Positions 1-8,926 of a stretch of DNA of 64,000 nt are shown one piece after another. Under the pieces are notes generated by a model that did not search any database, was not told the origin of the DNA, and worked only from the letters and a program-made list of their open reading frames with translations. Source of the DNA: Ureibacillus acetophenoni (GTDB lineage: Bacteria; Bacillota; Bacilli; Bacillales_A; Planococcaceae); NCBI RefSeq assembly GCF_900220965.1, contig NZ_OBQC01000010.1:85809-149808 (forward strand), written 5' to 3'. The stretch's first letter is position 1; every line of letters begins with the position of its first letter. Both the position numbers and the translations under genes were made by a program.

Positions 1-20
1 CTAAGCGAGGAGGATTTCCA

Positions 21-209
21 ATGTCCGATCAAGAACTTGAGCGCGAAAGGCTAAAACAAAAAGAACTAAGCAAAAACCCTGGAGGTGCTTTAAACGATGC
101 AATTGGTCAAGCACATATAGGTTCACCCAGTAGCAGTTGTTTAACAAATATTGGTTCCATCGTGATGATTATCGTATTTATTCTCATAGTAAAATCTTGC
201 ACAGGTTAA
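21..209 (+). CDS. Small protein with C-terminal membrane anchor (DUF6366-like)
   Basis: A 62-residue protein with a clear AGGAGG site 8 bases before the ATG. The first 30 residues are charged and polar (many Glu, Lys, Arg). Residues about 42-58 form one hydrophobic segment followed by a short KSCTG tail, which suggests a tail-anchored topology. The N-terminal pattern (an RLKQKE-type stretch, then NPGGALNDA) resembles the small Bacillus family DUF6366; that comes from memory of the family, not a search. Function is unknown. It precedes two other small membrane-protein genes in the same direction, so it may be co-transcribed with them. Confidence 0.7.
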   Translation: MSDQELERERLKQKELSKNPGGALNDAIGQAHIGSPSSSCLTNIGSIVMIIVFILIVKSCTG

Positions 210-304
210 TAGACTCCTATGCTAATTTTGTGAAAAAGTGGAACCTATCCCCGAGTTTATCCGTATATTCATTAACTGAAGGTAAATAAAAGGGGGACTG
301 TCCT

Positions 305-868
305 TTGGAAAAGAAAAAGTTTGTTACGGAACAACATGAAAAAACACGTACGACCTTTCGTACGCTAGGTCCTATAATTCTAGCCGCAGGGGCTATTTGT
401 ATGATTATCGCATTTATTGACTTTTTCACTTACGACCCATTCGACACGGGATTTGGAGCATTCGGGGAAATGGATGGGTTTGGAGGACCGAAGCTCTTTT
501 GGTTATTTTTTGTAGGGATCCCTCTTCTTTTCATTGGGTTTGTACTAACGAATGCAGGATATGCTGGAGCAATTGCACGATATGGAAGTCGAGAATATGC
601 GCCAGTTGCAAAGGACACATTTAATTATTTAGCATCTGAAACGACTACCGGGGTAAAAGAAATCACTAAGGCTATTAAAGAAGGAACAGCCCCAGCCCAA
701 GCACCAGCGAATTCCATCACGTGTCAAAACTGTAACGAGAAAAATCCAAGCGACTCTAAGTTTTGTAAACAGTGCGGCGATCAATTAGCGAAAACTTGCG
801 CACATTGCGAAAAGGCGAACTCAGCCGACGCCCTATATTGTAATTACTGTGGAAAATCACTAGGGTGA
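305..868 (+). CDS. Two-TM protein with double zinc ribbon
   Basis: 187 residues from a TTG start preceded by an AAGGGGG site. Two hydrophobic segments lie at about residues 19-40 and 62-85. The C-terminal 50 residues carry two CxxC...CxxC zinc-ribbon knuckles (CQNC..CKQC and CAHC..CNYC), so zinc binding is well supported. The domain order, membrane hairpin then cytoplasmic double zinc ribbon, is common in uncharacterised Firmicutes proteins. The ribbon may bind a partner protein or nucleic acid; no specific role can be assigned. The next gene starts 41 bases downstream. Confidence 0.75.
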   Translation: MEKKKFVTEQHEKTRTTFRTLGPIILAAGAICMIIAFIDFFTYDPFDTGFGAFGEMDGFGGPKLFWLFFVGIPLLFIGFVLTNAGYAGAIARYGSREYAPVAKDTFNYLASETTTGVKEITKAIKEGTAPAQAPANSITCQNCNEKNPSDSKFCKQCGDQLAKTCAHCEKANSADALYCNYCGKSLG

Positions 869-909
869 ATAAAGCGAATTGAAATGCCCTAAAAATTAGG
901 AGGACCCCT

Positions 910-1329
910 GTGGGAAAGCCAAAGCACAAAAATAAAACAAAAAACCCTCTCTTCTGGAGAATTTTCCCCTTCATCCTATTTATATTCATCATCGGTTTTC
1001 TTCTCTTAATCAGTGGCGGATATGATTACTTTGAAGAATGGGGTTGGAATCCCGATATTGTGATTGTAATCCGTTACATTGCTACAATTATTTGGGCGAC
1101 CATAACTTTTATTCTCGCGGTATTACTCCTAAAATACTTTATCGGAATTTGTAAGGGCTGGAGAAGTGGGGAAAGATATTCTTCATTACACGTAGTCATT
1201 GAAGTCGCGATGGTCACATTATTTATGCTAGGTCCGAGTATCGCATTATTTTTATTTAGCTTCGTACAAGTCGGCATCATGTTTTTCCCAGACGATCCCT
1301 ACTGGCGAGGTTATTGGGAATTAAAATAA
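910..1329 (+). CDS. Hypothetical multi-pass membrane protein
   Basis: 139 residues from a GTG start with AGGAGGA 7 bases upstream. After a basic N-terminus (KPKHKNKTKN), hydrophobic segments fall at about residues 13-34, 50-76 and 95-125, giving three likely membrane passes. I do not recognise the family. It is followed at once by a strong terminator, so it looks like the last gene of a short run that starts at the window edge. Confidence 0.6.
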   Translation: MGKPKHKNKTKNPLFWRIFPFILFIFIIGFLLLISGGYDYFEEWGWNPDIVIVIRYIATIIWATITFILAVLLLKYFIGICKGWRSGERYSSLHVVIEVAMVTLFMLGPSIALFLFSFVQVGIMFFPDDPYWRGYWELK

Positions 1330-1340
1330 AATCACGCTTA

Positions 1341-1388
1341 ACCTTCTAAGTTGATTGTTGACGAACGGTCCGCTTAGAAGGTTTTTTT
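1341..1388 (+). terminator. Intrinsic terminator
   Basis: Ten-base stem ACCTTCTAAG/CTTAGAAGGT followed by a run of seven T. It ends the short membrane-protein gene run. Confidence 0.85.
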
Positions 1389-1523
1389 ATTCGCAGGACG
1401 CAATGGTGTGATAAAATTTGCCAATTAACAATAACCTAATTTTAACAAAATGCATTCTGGGGCATGTTGGGGATTACCGAATGAAAGTTAAGAAAAGCTA
1501 TCCGAAAGAAAATAAAATGAGAA

Positions 1524-1553
1524 AGCTAGCAACTAATGAATAGCTGCTAGCTT
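1524..1553 (-). terminator. Hairpin downstream of the ATP-grasp gene
   Basis: Perfect nine-base stem AAGCTAGCA/TGCTAGCTT just beyond the stop codon of the minus-strand ATP-grasp gene. The following minus-strand sequence (TCTCATTTTATTTT) is T-rich but has no clean T-run, so termination is likely but not certain. Confidence 0.55.
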
Positions 1554-1562
1554 GTTTATTTA

Positions 1563-2405
1563 TTATCCTAAATCAATTAACTTTCTAAGCGCAGTTACAT
1601 ACACATTGACCGATTGATGATAGAGTTCCGGCGAATAGCGGGCAACTCGTTTTTGAGCAACAGACGCGTTCACTTCTAAGACCATTAAGCCTTTATTCGT
1701 TTCGACAATATCGATATTGCCAAAGCGTAAACCAACTGCTTTTCCTGCTTTGATAGCAATTGCGTGCAATTCTTCTTTAAGATGTTCTGGCACCTCTACA
1801 ACTCGTGCACCTTTGGACAAGTTATTTTGTAGATTCTCACCTTTTGTCTTTCCGTAAGACATTAACACTTCGCCATCTAAATAAGTACATCTGTACTCAA
1901 TCGGGAAATCGTAGTAAGGGCTTATTGAGATCTCTAAGTTTTCCGATGAAAATTCAGCAATCGCAAACGTTAGGTCGGAATCATCTGCGACAAAACATAT
2001 ATTTTTCCCGCCACCGCCGTTGTTTTGCTTCACCACAAAAGGAAAGTGATAATGACTTTTCACTTTCGCTAATGTCACTTTTGCATCTTCGTTGGAGTAC
2101 TTATAATCCTTAGGTTTCAACAGAAAATGCTCAATGGCAGGCACACCAGCTTCCAATAGATAGTGAAAACACATGGCCTTGTCTTTTGCGATAAACGAAG
2201 ATTGACTACTATTGAGTCCGATGTCATATCCTAATAACTCGTAGCGTTTAGATGGATCGTACGGATTCGTAAATCGCACTATCCAACCATCGTATAAGAA
2301 TTCCATAGTTAGCCCTAATTCCGTGGCAGTATCTTGCATGACATTTTTAAACAATTCCTCATCTGATAAAAGATTAAAATCCGGCAACATTAGCTGATGT
2401 GGCAT
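1563..2405 (-). CDS. ATP-grasp ligase (RimK/cyanophycin-synthetase-like)
   Basis: 280 residues. A basic glycine-rich nucleotide loop (FVVKQNNGGGGKN, about residues 123-135), a central YRCTYLDGEVLMSYGK strand and the C-terminal metal-binding pattern (NIDIVE...LEVNAS, about 230-250) together define an ATP-grasp fold. Such enzymes form amide bonds by way of an acyl-phosphate. The acceptor and donor are not predictable here. It stands alone on the minus strand, with a hairpin after the stop and a long repeat array upstream. The start follows AGAGGGA. Confidence 0.75.
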   Translation of the reverse strand: MPHQLMLPDFNLLSDEELFKNVMQDTATELGLTMEFLYDGWIVRFTNPYDPSKRYELLGYDIGLNSSQSSFIAKDKAMCFHYLLEAGVPAIEHFLLKPKDYKYSNEDAKVTLAKVKSHYHFPFVVKQNNGGGGKNICFVADDSDLTFAIAEFSSENLEISISPYYDFPIEYRCTYLDGEVLMSYGKTKGENLQNNLSKGARVVEVPEHLKEELHAIAIKAGKAVGLRFGNIDIVETNKGLMVLEVNASVAQKRVARYSPELYHQSVNVYVTALRKLIDLG

Positions 2406-2539
2406 TCAACGGTCCCTCTACCCTCATGTAGATTTTTTTATTTTCAAAAAACTGCTTTTTCTTTGATTCTATCACGTCTTTTTGCAAATACAATACACCT
2501 TCAGACCCCTTGGGAAAATAATTTTTTGCGGAGATTTCA

Positions 2540-3905
2540 ATTGGACTTTTAAGGGATAGAACAGAGGGGGAAGCTGGTCGGGATGTCGTTGATAGGGCCT
2601 TCTAAAGGACAAAACAGTGGGGGATTCTGGTTCGGATGTCTTTTATAGGCCATCTAAAGGACAAAATAGAGGGCGATTTTGGTTCGGATGTCTTTTATAG
2701 AGCTTCTAAAGGACAAAACTACGAGGAATCCAGGTTCGAATGTCTTTAATCGGCCATCTAAAGGACAAAATAGAGTGGGATTTTGGTTCAGATGTCTTTT
2801 ATAGAGCTTCTAAAGGACAAAACTGAGAGTAATCCAGGTTCGAATGTCTTTAATCGGCCTTCTAAAGGACAAAATAGAGGAGGATTTTGTTTCGGATGTC
2901 TTTTATAGAGCTTCTAAAGGACAAAACTGTGAGGAATGCAGGTTCATATGTCTTTAATCGGCCATCTAAAGGACAAAATAGAGGGGGATTTTGGCTCGGA
3001 TGTCTTTTATAGAGCTTCTAAAGGACAAAACTGTGAGGAATGCAGGTTCATATGTCTTTAATCGGCCATCTAAAGGACAAAATAGAGGGGGATTTTGGCT
3101 CGGATGTCTTTTATAGAGCTTCTAAAGGACAAAACTGTGAGGAATGCAGGTTCATATGTCTTTAATCGGCCTTCTAAAGGACAAAATAGAGGGGGATTTT
3201 GGCTCGGATGTCTTTTATAGAGCTTCTAAAGGACAAAACTACGAGGAATCCAGGTTCGAATGTCTTTAATCGGCCTTCTAAAGGACAAAATAGAGGGGGA
3301 TTTTGTTTCGGATGTCTTTTGTAGAGCTTCTAAAGGACAAAACTGAGAGTAATCCAGGTTCGAATGTCTTTAATCGGCCTTCTAAAGGACAGAACAAAGG
3401 AGATTTCCGGTTCGAATGTCTTTTATCTGCCTTGTAAAGGACAAAACTTAGAATAATCCAAGTCCAAATGTCTTTTATAATCTTAATGAAGCCCATTTAT
3501 ATGAAAAAATCCAACTGAAATGTCTTTCATAAGGGTAATGAAGGACATTTGGAAGAGAAAATCCAATTGAAATGTCTTTCATAGAGGTGATGAAGGACAT
3601 TTGGAAGAGAAAATCCATACGAAATGTCTTTCATAAGGATGATGAAGGACATTTGAAAGAGAAAATCCATACGAAATGTCTTTCATAAGGGTAATGAAGG
3701 ACATTTGGAAGAGAAAATCCAACTGAAATGTCTTTCATAAGGGTGATGAAGGACATTTGAAAGTGAAAATCAGTCCGAAATGTCTTTCATAAAGGTAATG
3801 AAGGACATTTGGAAGAGAAAATCCATACGAAATGTCCTTCATAAGGATGATGAAAGACATTTGAAAGTGAAAATCCATACGAAATGTCTATCACAGGGGT
3901 TACGA
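2540..3905. repeat. 52-bp hairpin tandem array 1
   Basis: About 25 units of 52 bp. The first 17 or so alternate two sub-types (TCTAAAGGACAAAAC... and TCTAAAGGACAAAATAG...), so the higher-order period is 104 bp. From about 3520 a related unit takes over, with AAATGTCTTTCAT and ATGAAGGACATTT. In every unit an ATGTC/TGTC arm pairs across a short loop with a GGACA arm, forming a hairpin. The array fills the divergent gap between the ATP-grasp gene and a LysR gene. Open frames inside it are artefacts of the period. Confidence 0.9.
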
Positions 3906-4231
3906 AGTAAATTTGGAAGTGAAATTCAATCCCAAATAAATGTCCTTCCCAATGCGGATCACATAAAATCCCCGAATAAAATAACTAACAAACGCTCATA
4001 TCTATCTCCCGCACCCAATATATATACTCTGAACTTCATTAACGAACGCCGAAAACATTCCAACCAAATTCATTGAATCCATTCCCAAACAACCTTAAAA
4101 TAAATTCCAATCCAACTCCTTTGCTTTTACCGACATAATTGTGTGATAATTCTATTAAATGAAATAATTGTTAAACATAGATTAATAACGTGTAAGAGAT
4201 GAGTGTTTTCACTAAAAGGGGTGGATGTAGT

Positions 4232-5155
4232 ATGGAATTACGACATTTAGAGTACTTTTTAATGGTTAGTAAAGAACTACATTTTACAAAAGCAGCTGAA
4301 AAATTAGGAATCTCACAACCGACTTTAAGTCAACAAATTAAAATGCTAGAAAAAGAAATTGGCTATTCGCTCTTTAACCGAGTTGGCAAGAAAATCGAGC
4401 TGACGAAGGTGGGGGAAATTGTTCAACAAGAAGCACTGAAAATCCAAGGCTCCATCGAAAATATTTCATCCCAGATTTCCGCCTTTTCAAAAGGGGATCT
4501 CGGTGAATTAAAAATCGCTGTGTTACCGGGAGAAATCACGGACCTCGTAGCGACTTTATGTATTGAATTTAACCAGCTTTATCCAAACATCAAAGTGTCC
4601 ATCGAAACGACAGATCAAGTAGAAAAGGCAGTGCTCGACAACCGAACGGACTTCGGCATTAGTTTCCAACTAAATCAAAACGACCAACTGCAAGTAACGA
4701 AGTTGTATGAGGAAGAATTTTATCTCATTAGTAATCAAAAAAATGAAGAATCAAAAGTAGCCTTCGCCGAAGTGGTCAAGGAGCCACTAATATTATTCCC
4801 AAATCAACATCAATGTAGAAAAATCATTAACAAAACGAGCAATGAAATCGGCAAAAAACTAGAGCCGATTGTTGAAACTTCTAGTATAAAATCAATCTTA
4901 AATCTTGTAAGAAGTGGTGTTGGACGAAGTGTTGTTTCCCGAACATTATTCGAATTTTATGATACGGCAGATCTATATTTTCAACAGATTGAAAAGCCTA
5001 CTTTAACTAGGGGAGTTTATCTTGTGAGGAAAAAAGATTGTATTGTAAATTATGCGGCCCGGGAATTTATTAAATTATTAGTCAGTGAGATAGAGAAGCT
5101 ACAGTTTCACACAGAGAAAGATGCGATTCATTCATTATATCGTTCTGTATTATAG
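4232..5155 (+). CDS. LysR-family transcriptional regulator
   Basis: 307 residues from the ATG at 4232, which has a GGGGTGG site 9 bases upstream; the ATG at 4199 lacks one. Residues 1-60 form the LysR winged helix-turn-helix (MELRHLEYF..., FTKAAEKLGISQPTLSQQIK..LE). The remainder is the type-2 periplasmic-binding-like effector domain. It lies directly upstream of, and in the same direction as, the CoA-transferase gene. An ATTGC/GCAAT inverted repeat of LysR T-N11-A form precedes that gene, so it probably controls it. The effector is unknown. Confidence 0.88.
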   Translation: MELRHLEYFLMVSKELHFTKAAEKLGISQPTLSQQIKMLEKEIGYSLFNRVGKKIELTKVGEIVQQEALKIQGSIENISSQISAFSKGDLGELKIAVLPGEITDLVATLCIEFNQLYPNIKVSIETTDQVEKAVLDNRTDFGISFQLNQNDQLQVTKLYEEEFYLISNQKNEESKVAFAEVVKEPLILFPNQHQCRKIINKTSNEIGKKLEPIVETSSIKSILNLVRSGVGRSVVSRTLFEFYDTADLYFQQIEKPTLTRGVYLVRKKDCIVNYAAREFIKLLVSEIEKLQFHTEKDAIHSLYRSVL

Positions 5156-5253
5156 GTTTTATCTATCATTATCATAGAAATGACCTAATAGACATTCCAA
5201 GAACTACTCTATACAATAAATATAGGACAACTGAGAATCGGCACGCATTGGGG

Positions 5254-5288
5254 ATTGCTCTTTGGCAATAATATTTAGGATTGCCAAA
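5254..5288 (+). promoter_or_regulatory. Candidate LysR operator before the CoA-transferase
   Basis: Two overlapping inverted repeats share one half-site: ATTGC-N6-GCAAT (5254-5269, T-N11-A geometry) and TTTGGCAAT-N10-ATTGCCAAA (5261-5288, perfect nine-base arms). They lie about 50-80 bases upstream of the next start codon. A LysR site is the simplest reading; a transcript hairpin is the alternative. Confidence 0.4.
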
Positions 5289-5335
5289 AGCTATATTGTA
5301 GATACTAAAAACAAAATAATTCGGGGTGATTGTTA

Positions 5336-6856
5336 ATGGGAAAAGATTTAAGTCAATTCATCAGAAACAAAGCGTTTTTAGACAAGGTTGTTTCTGCTGA
5401 AGAAGCAGCTTCTTGGATTGAAGACGGAATGAACCTTGGAATGAGTGGATTCACACTTTTCGGTGAGCCAAAAGAGTTTCCACTAGCACTTTCAAAACGT
5501 GGGGAGAAAGAAAACTTTAAAGTAAACCTTTACACTGGTGCTTCATTAGGACCAACTGCTGACCAATCAATGGCAGAAGCAGGAATTATTAACTTACGTG
5601 TTCCTTACCAAGGTAACGCTGTTATGCGTAACAAAATTAATGCTGGCGAACTTTATTATATTGACCAACATTTATCACATACAGCTGAAGAGGTAAGAAA
5701 AGGCACTTTAGGCAAAATCGATTATGCAATTATTGAAGCAGCTGCAATCACGGAAGACGGTTTAATTATCCCAACAGGTTCTGTAGGGAATTCGCCGATT
5801 TTTGTTGAAAAAGCTGAAAACGTTATCATTGAAATTAACACTACAGCACCTAGCGCGTACGAAGGTCTTCATGATATCTACGTACAAAAAGAGCAAGGTG
5901 AGCGTAAAGAAATTCCGATTTACAGCGTAGGCGATCGTATCGGTGAAATCGGTATTAAAGTAGATCCGGCGAAAGTAAAAGGTATCGTATTATCAGAACA
6001 ACCTGATATTCCATCACCATTATTTGAGCCAAATGAGGAAACTCAACAAATCGCAGATAACCTATTAGAGTTCTTTGCGAACGAAGTTAAAGAAGGACGT
6101 TTAACAGATTCACTAGCTCCACTACAATCTGGAGTAGGGTCTGTTGCGAACGCTGTTCTTAACGGAATGAAAACTTCTCAATTTAAAGATATCGAGGTAT
6201 TCTCTGAAGTATTACAAGATGGTGTGTTTGACTTAATTGATGCTGGTGTTGTTAAATTTGCAGCTGGTACGGCATTCTCACTTTCTAAGAAACGTGTAGA
6301 TTCTCTAGCTGAAGATTTAGAGAAATACAAAGGCAAAATTATGTTCAGACCTCAAGAAATTTCAAATAACCCTGAAGTGATTCGCCGTTTAGGTGTTATT
6401 TCATTCAACACTGCGATTGAAGTAGATATTTACGGAAACGTAAATTCAACTCACATTAGCGGAACAAAAGTGATGAACGGAATTGGTGGATCGGGAGACT
6501 TTGCTCGTAACGCAAAAATTACAATCTTTGTAACACCTTCTTTAGCGAAAAACGGAGCAATCTCAGCAATCGTTCCTTTCGTCTCACATGCTGACCATAC
6601 AGAGCACGATGTAGACGTTATCGTAACTGAGCAAGGATATGCGGATCTTCGCGGACTTCCTCCAGTGAAGCGTGCAGAAAAATTAATCGAAATCGCACAC
6701 CCAACATACAGACCACAATTACGTGCGTACTTCGAAGAAGCAAAAGAAAAAGTGGGCGGTCACACACCACACATTCTTGAAAAAGCATTCAAATTCCATA
6801 CGAACCTAAAAGAAAAAGGTACGATGTTATTCGAAGAGGAAAAAGTTAATAACTAA
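5336..6856 (+). CDS. Acetyl-CoA hydrolase/succinate CoA-transferase family
   Basis: 506 residues from the ATG at 5336 (GGGGTG 7 bases upstream; a TTG two codons earlier is less likely). The whole length matches the Ach1/AarC class I CoA-transferase family: an early GMSGFT...GEPKEFP region, the GSVGNSP loop, a SEVLQDG motif that places the candidate catalytic Glu at about residue 291, and the C-terminal GIGGSGDFARNA and TEQGYADLRGL signatures. It would move CoA between acetate and a dicarboxylate, or hydrolyse acetyl-CoA, in central carbon metabolism. Its own terminator follows. Confidence 0.88.
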   Translation: MGKDLSQFIRNKAFLDKVVSAEEAASWIEDGMNLGMSGFTLFGEPKEFPLALSKRGEKENFKVNLYTGASLGPTADQSMAEAGIINLRVPYQGNAVMRNKINAGELYYIDQHLSHTAEEVRKGTLGKIDYAIIEAAAITEDGLIIPTGSVGNSPIFVEKAENVIIEINTTAPSAYEGLHDIYVQKEQGERKEIPIYSVGDRIGEIGIKVDPAKVKGIVLSEQPDIPSPLFEPNEETQQIADNLLEFFANEVKEGRLTDSLAPLQSGVGSVANAVLNGMKTSQFKDIEVFSEVLQDGVFDLIDAGVVKFAAGTAFSLSKKRVDSLAEDLEKYKGKIMFRPQEISNNPEVIRRLGVISFNTAIEVDIYGNVNSTHISGTKVMNGIGGSGDFARNAKITIFVTPSLAKNGAISAIVPFVSHADHTEHDVDVIVTEQGYADLRGLPPVKRAEKLIEIAHPTYRPQLRAYFEEAKEKVGGHTPHILEKAFKFHTNLKEKGTMLFEEEKVNN

Positions 6857-6872
6857 TTGATTCGACGAGAAG

Positions 6873-6900
6873 GGGCTACACTAATGTAGCCCTTTTTATT
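6873..6900 (+). terminator. Terminator of the CoA-transferase gene
   Basis: GGGCTACA-CTAA-TGTAGCCC stem-loop followed by TTTTTATT. Confidence 0.9.
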
Positions 6901-6906
6901 ATGAAA

Positions 6907-6948
6907 TAAAAAGGATTGAGTCAGGTTCAATACCGGTTTCAATCCTCT
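6907..6948 (-). terminator. Terminator of the small lipoprotein gene
   Basis: Read on the minus strand, AGGATTGA pairs with TCAATCCT and is followed by TTTTTATTTC. Confidence 0.8.
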
Positions 6949-6963
6949 CGTTGCTTAAATAAT

Positions 6964-7101
6964 TTATTGGTTTTGATCCTCATGTTGCTCAGAAGGTTCT
7001 TCTGTTGGATCTGGCTCCTGCTCATCATTCGGTGTACCACACCCGAACAATAAAGCTGTAGACAGGATTGTTGTGAACGCACCAAATATTAATTTTTTCA
7101 C
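6964..7101 (-). CDS. Small acidic lipoprotein, 45 aa
   Basis: A short gene with a GTG start, an AGGTGA site 5 bases upstream and its own terminator. The peptide begins MKKLIFGAFTTILSTALLFG and reaches a lipobox cysteine (LLFGC) at residue 21. A 24-residue, very acidic tail rich in Asp, Glu, Pro and Gln follows. This is a classic signal peptidase II lipoprotein layout: after processing, only a short acidic peptide would be anchored on the outer face of the membrane. Similar tiny lipoproteins are common in Bacillales and mostly uncharacterised. Confidence 0.75.
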   Translation of the reverse strand: MKKLIFGAFTTILSTALLFGCGTPNDEQEPDPTEEPSEQHEDQNQ

Positions 7102-7227
7102 AATTTTCACCTCGTTTAATGAAATATCACTCTCACGTATTAATGTCCAATATAATTTTAGATTATACGTTTACGTTTTATTCACTTTAAACCTTATGAT
7201 GGAAAGTACAGACTTTAATAAGAGAGA

Positions 7228-7270
7228 CAAAAAAATCCAGTACGATGGAAATCATGTACCATCGCACTGG
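7228..7270 (-). terminator. Terminator of the amidase gene
   Basis: Minus-strand stem CCAGTGCGATGG/CCATCGTACTGG (one mismatch) followed by ATTTTTTT. Confidence 0.85.
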
Positions 7271-7294
7271 AATATGCTCAAGCCGAGCCCAACT

Positions 7295-8791
7295 TTATTT
7301 CAAAACTTCTAATTTTCGATTCTCCACAATCTTATAAGTATCATGCCACGGTTTTAATTTTTCAAAAGCGGCACTAGCCTTAATAACATCCAAATCCGCA
7401 AATCGATTTCCAATGATTTGCATGCCCACAGGTAAGTTTGTTGAAGATAATCCTGCTGGAATCGATGCACTTGGGTGACCAGAATAGTTTGTAAAGTACG
7501 TCATACACCAACCGATTAATGGATCCACCTCTTCGCCATTAATACTTCGAGGTCCAACAGTATTACGGTCATCGCTGTTATCTACAGGAAGACTTGCCAC
7601 TGTTGGTGTTACAAGTAAATCGTAATTATTAAAGACATTTTGGATGGCATCGTAAACTTCTGTACGCATTTGTTGGTCTTTGATTAAATCATAAACACCA
7701 AGTCGTTTCACATCTTCTGCCCAATGAACTACCTCAGGCGGTAAAGCATCTGGATGGTCTTTCAAAATATCCAATCCATCTTCTTTTAATCCTTCTATAA
7801 ATCCAACACTTGAAATACTCACTAAACGACACCATAAGTCACTTAATTCTTTATGTGTTCGTTTTAACCCTAGGGATACGACCTCAACCGTTGCACCTGC
7901 TTGTTCAAACAATCGCACAGCCGAATCAACAACTGAAGCTACCTCTGGATCCACAGGATAAACATCTAAATTAGGGCTATACGCGATTTTCATTCCTTTT
8001 AAAGGTTGTCCAAGTGCAGATAGATAATCTAATTTATCACTTACACTAAATGGATCGCGATGATCAATTCCAGTAATTAAATTTAGAGCAATTGCCGCAT
8101 CCTCAACAGTTCTTGTAATTGTTCCTTCATGAATGAAGATATTGCCTGTCGTGAACGCGTTCGGTCTAGTGACAAAAGGAGCTCGTCCAAAGGAAGCCTT
8201 AAATCCATAAACGCCACACCATGCAGCAGGAATTCGGATCGAACCGCCTGCATCCGTACCTTCAGCCAATGCTAATAAACCGTCCGCAACAGCAGCACCA
8301 CTACCACCCGAAGAACCACCGCTATTTTTTCTTAGATCGAATGGATTTCGTGTCGGTCCGAATAATGGATTATCCGTCACACCTCGGAACCCTAAAACAG
8401 GACTGTTTGTCTTACCAACAAGGTTTGCACCAGCATTTTCCACACGTTCCGCAAACATACAATAATGATCGGCAATATTATCTTTGAATAATTCGATACC
8501 ACCAAAAGTTGTCGGCCAGCCTGGTTTAAAGTCAAATAAATCCTTGATAGCTACCGGAATTCCGTGCAGCGGTCCTTGATAGTTTCCATCTAAAATATCC
8601 TTTTCCATCTGCTTTGCATTTTTACGTGCACCTTCAAAATCTGTAAAAACAAAAGCATTAATACTTGGATTTCGTTCTTCAATCCGCTTAATCTGGTTTT
8701 CTAGTAACTCCACTGGTGATAACTTTTTCTCTCGAATTAATTCCGATAATTCCTTTAGCGACTTATAAGCCAATTCAGTTGTCAAAATCAT
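7295..8791 (-). CDS. Amidase (amidase-signature family)
   Basis: 498 residues, a normal length for the family. The Ser-cisSer-Lys triad is visible: Lys in VAIKD (about residue 83), a Ser in GGSSGGSGAAVA (about 160) and the nucleophile Ser in TDAGGSIRIPA (about 182). The enzyme hydrolyses carboxamides and is cytosolic (no signal peptide). It is not part of a gatCAB cluster and lacks GatA context, so it is a general amidase of unknown substrate. The start follows AGGGGGAA. It is transcribed alone, with a terminator after it and a repeat array upstream. Confidence 0.88.
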   Translation of the reverse strand: MILTTELAYKSLKELSELIREKKLSPVELLENQIKRIEERNPSINAFVFTDFEGARKNAKQMEKDILDGNYQGPLHGIPVAIKDLFDFKPGWPTTFGGIELFKDNIADHYCMFAERVENAGANLVGKTNSPVLGFRGVTDNPLFGPTRNPFDLRKNSGGSSGGSGAAVADGLLALAEGTDAGGSIRIPAAWCGVYGFKASFGRAPFVTRPNAFTTGNIFIHEGTITRTVEDAAIALNLITGIDHRDPFSVSDKLDYLSALGQPLKGMKIAYSPNLDVYPVDPEVASVVDSAVRLFEQAGATVEVVSLGLKRTHKELSDLWCRLVSISSVGFIEGLKEDGLDILKDHPDALPPEVVHWAEDVKRLGVYDLIKDQQMRTEVYDAIQNVFNNYDLLVTPTVASLPVDNSDDRNTVGPRSINGEEVDPLIGWCMTYFTNYSGHPSASIPAGLSSTNLPVGMQIIGNRFADLDVIKASAAFEKLKPWHDTYKIVENRKLEVLK

Positions 8792-8926
8792 TTCCCCCTT
8801 TGAAATTCCCCATATAATTTAAATGCTAACTTTTAATTTTAGAAATTTCAAATAATTAAAACTATTATTCTGTCATGTTGTGAAGTAGAAGTGACTTAAC
8901 TTCTGAATAGGGGGGAGGGGAAGGTC

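Noticed and set aside
3278..4076. Frames inside and after array 1
   Set aside because: Peptides repeat with the 52-bp unit; no ribosome site or family pattern.
7073..7312. 79-codon plus-strand frame opposite the small lipoprotein region
   Set aside because: Runs through terminators and the ribosome site of the minus-strand genes; no start signal.
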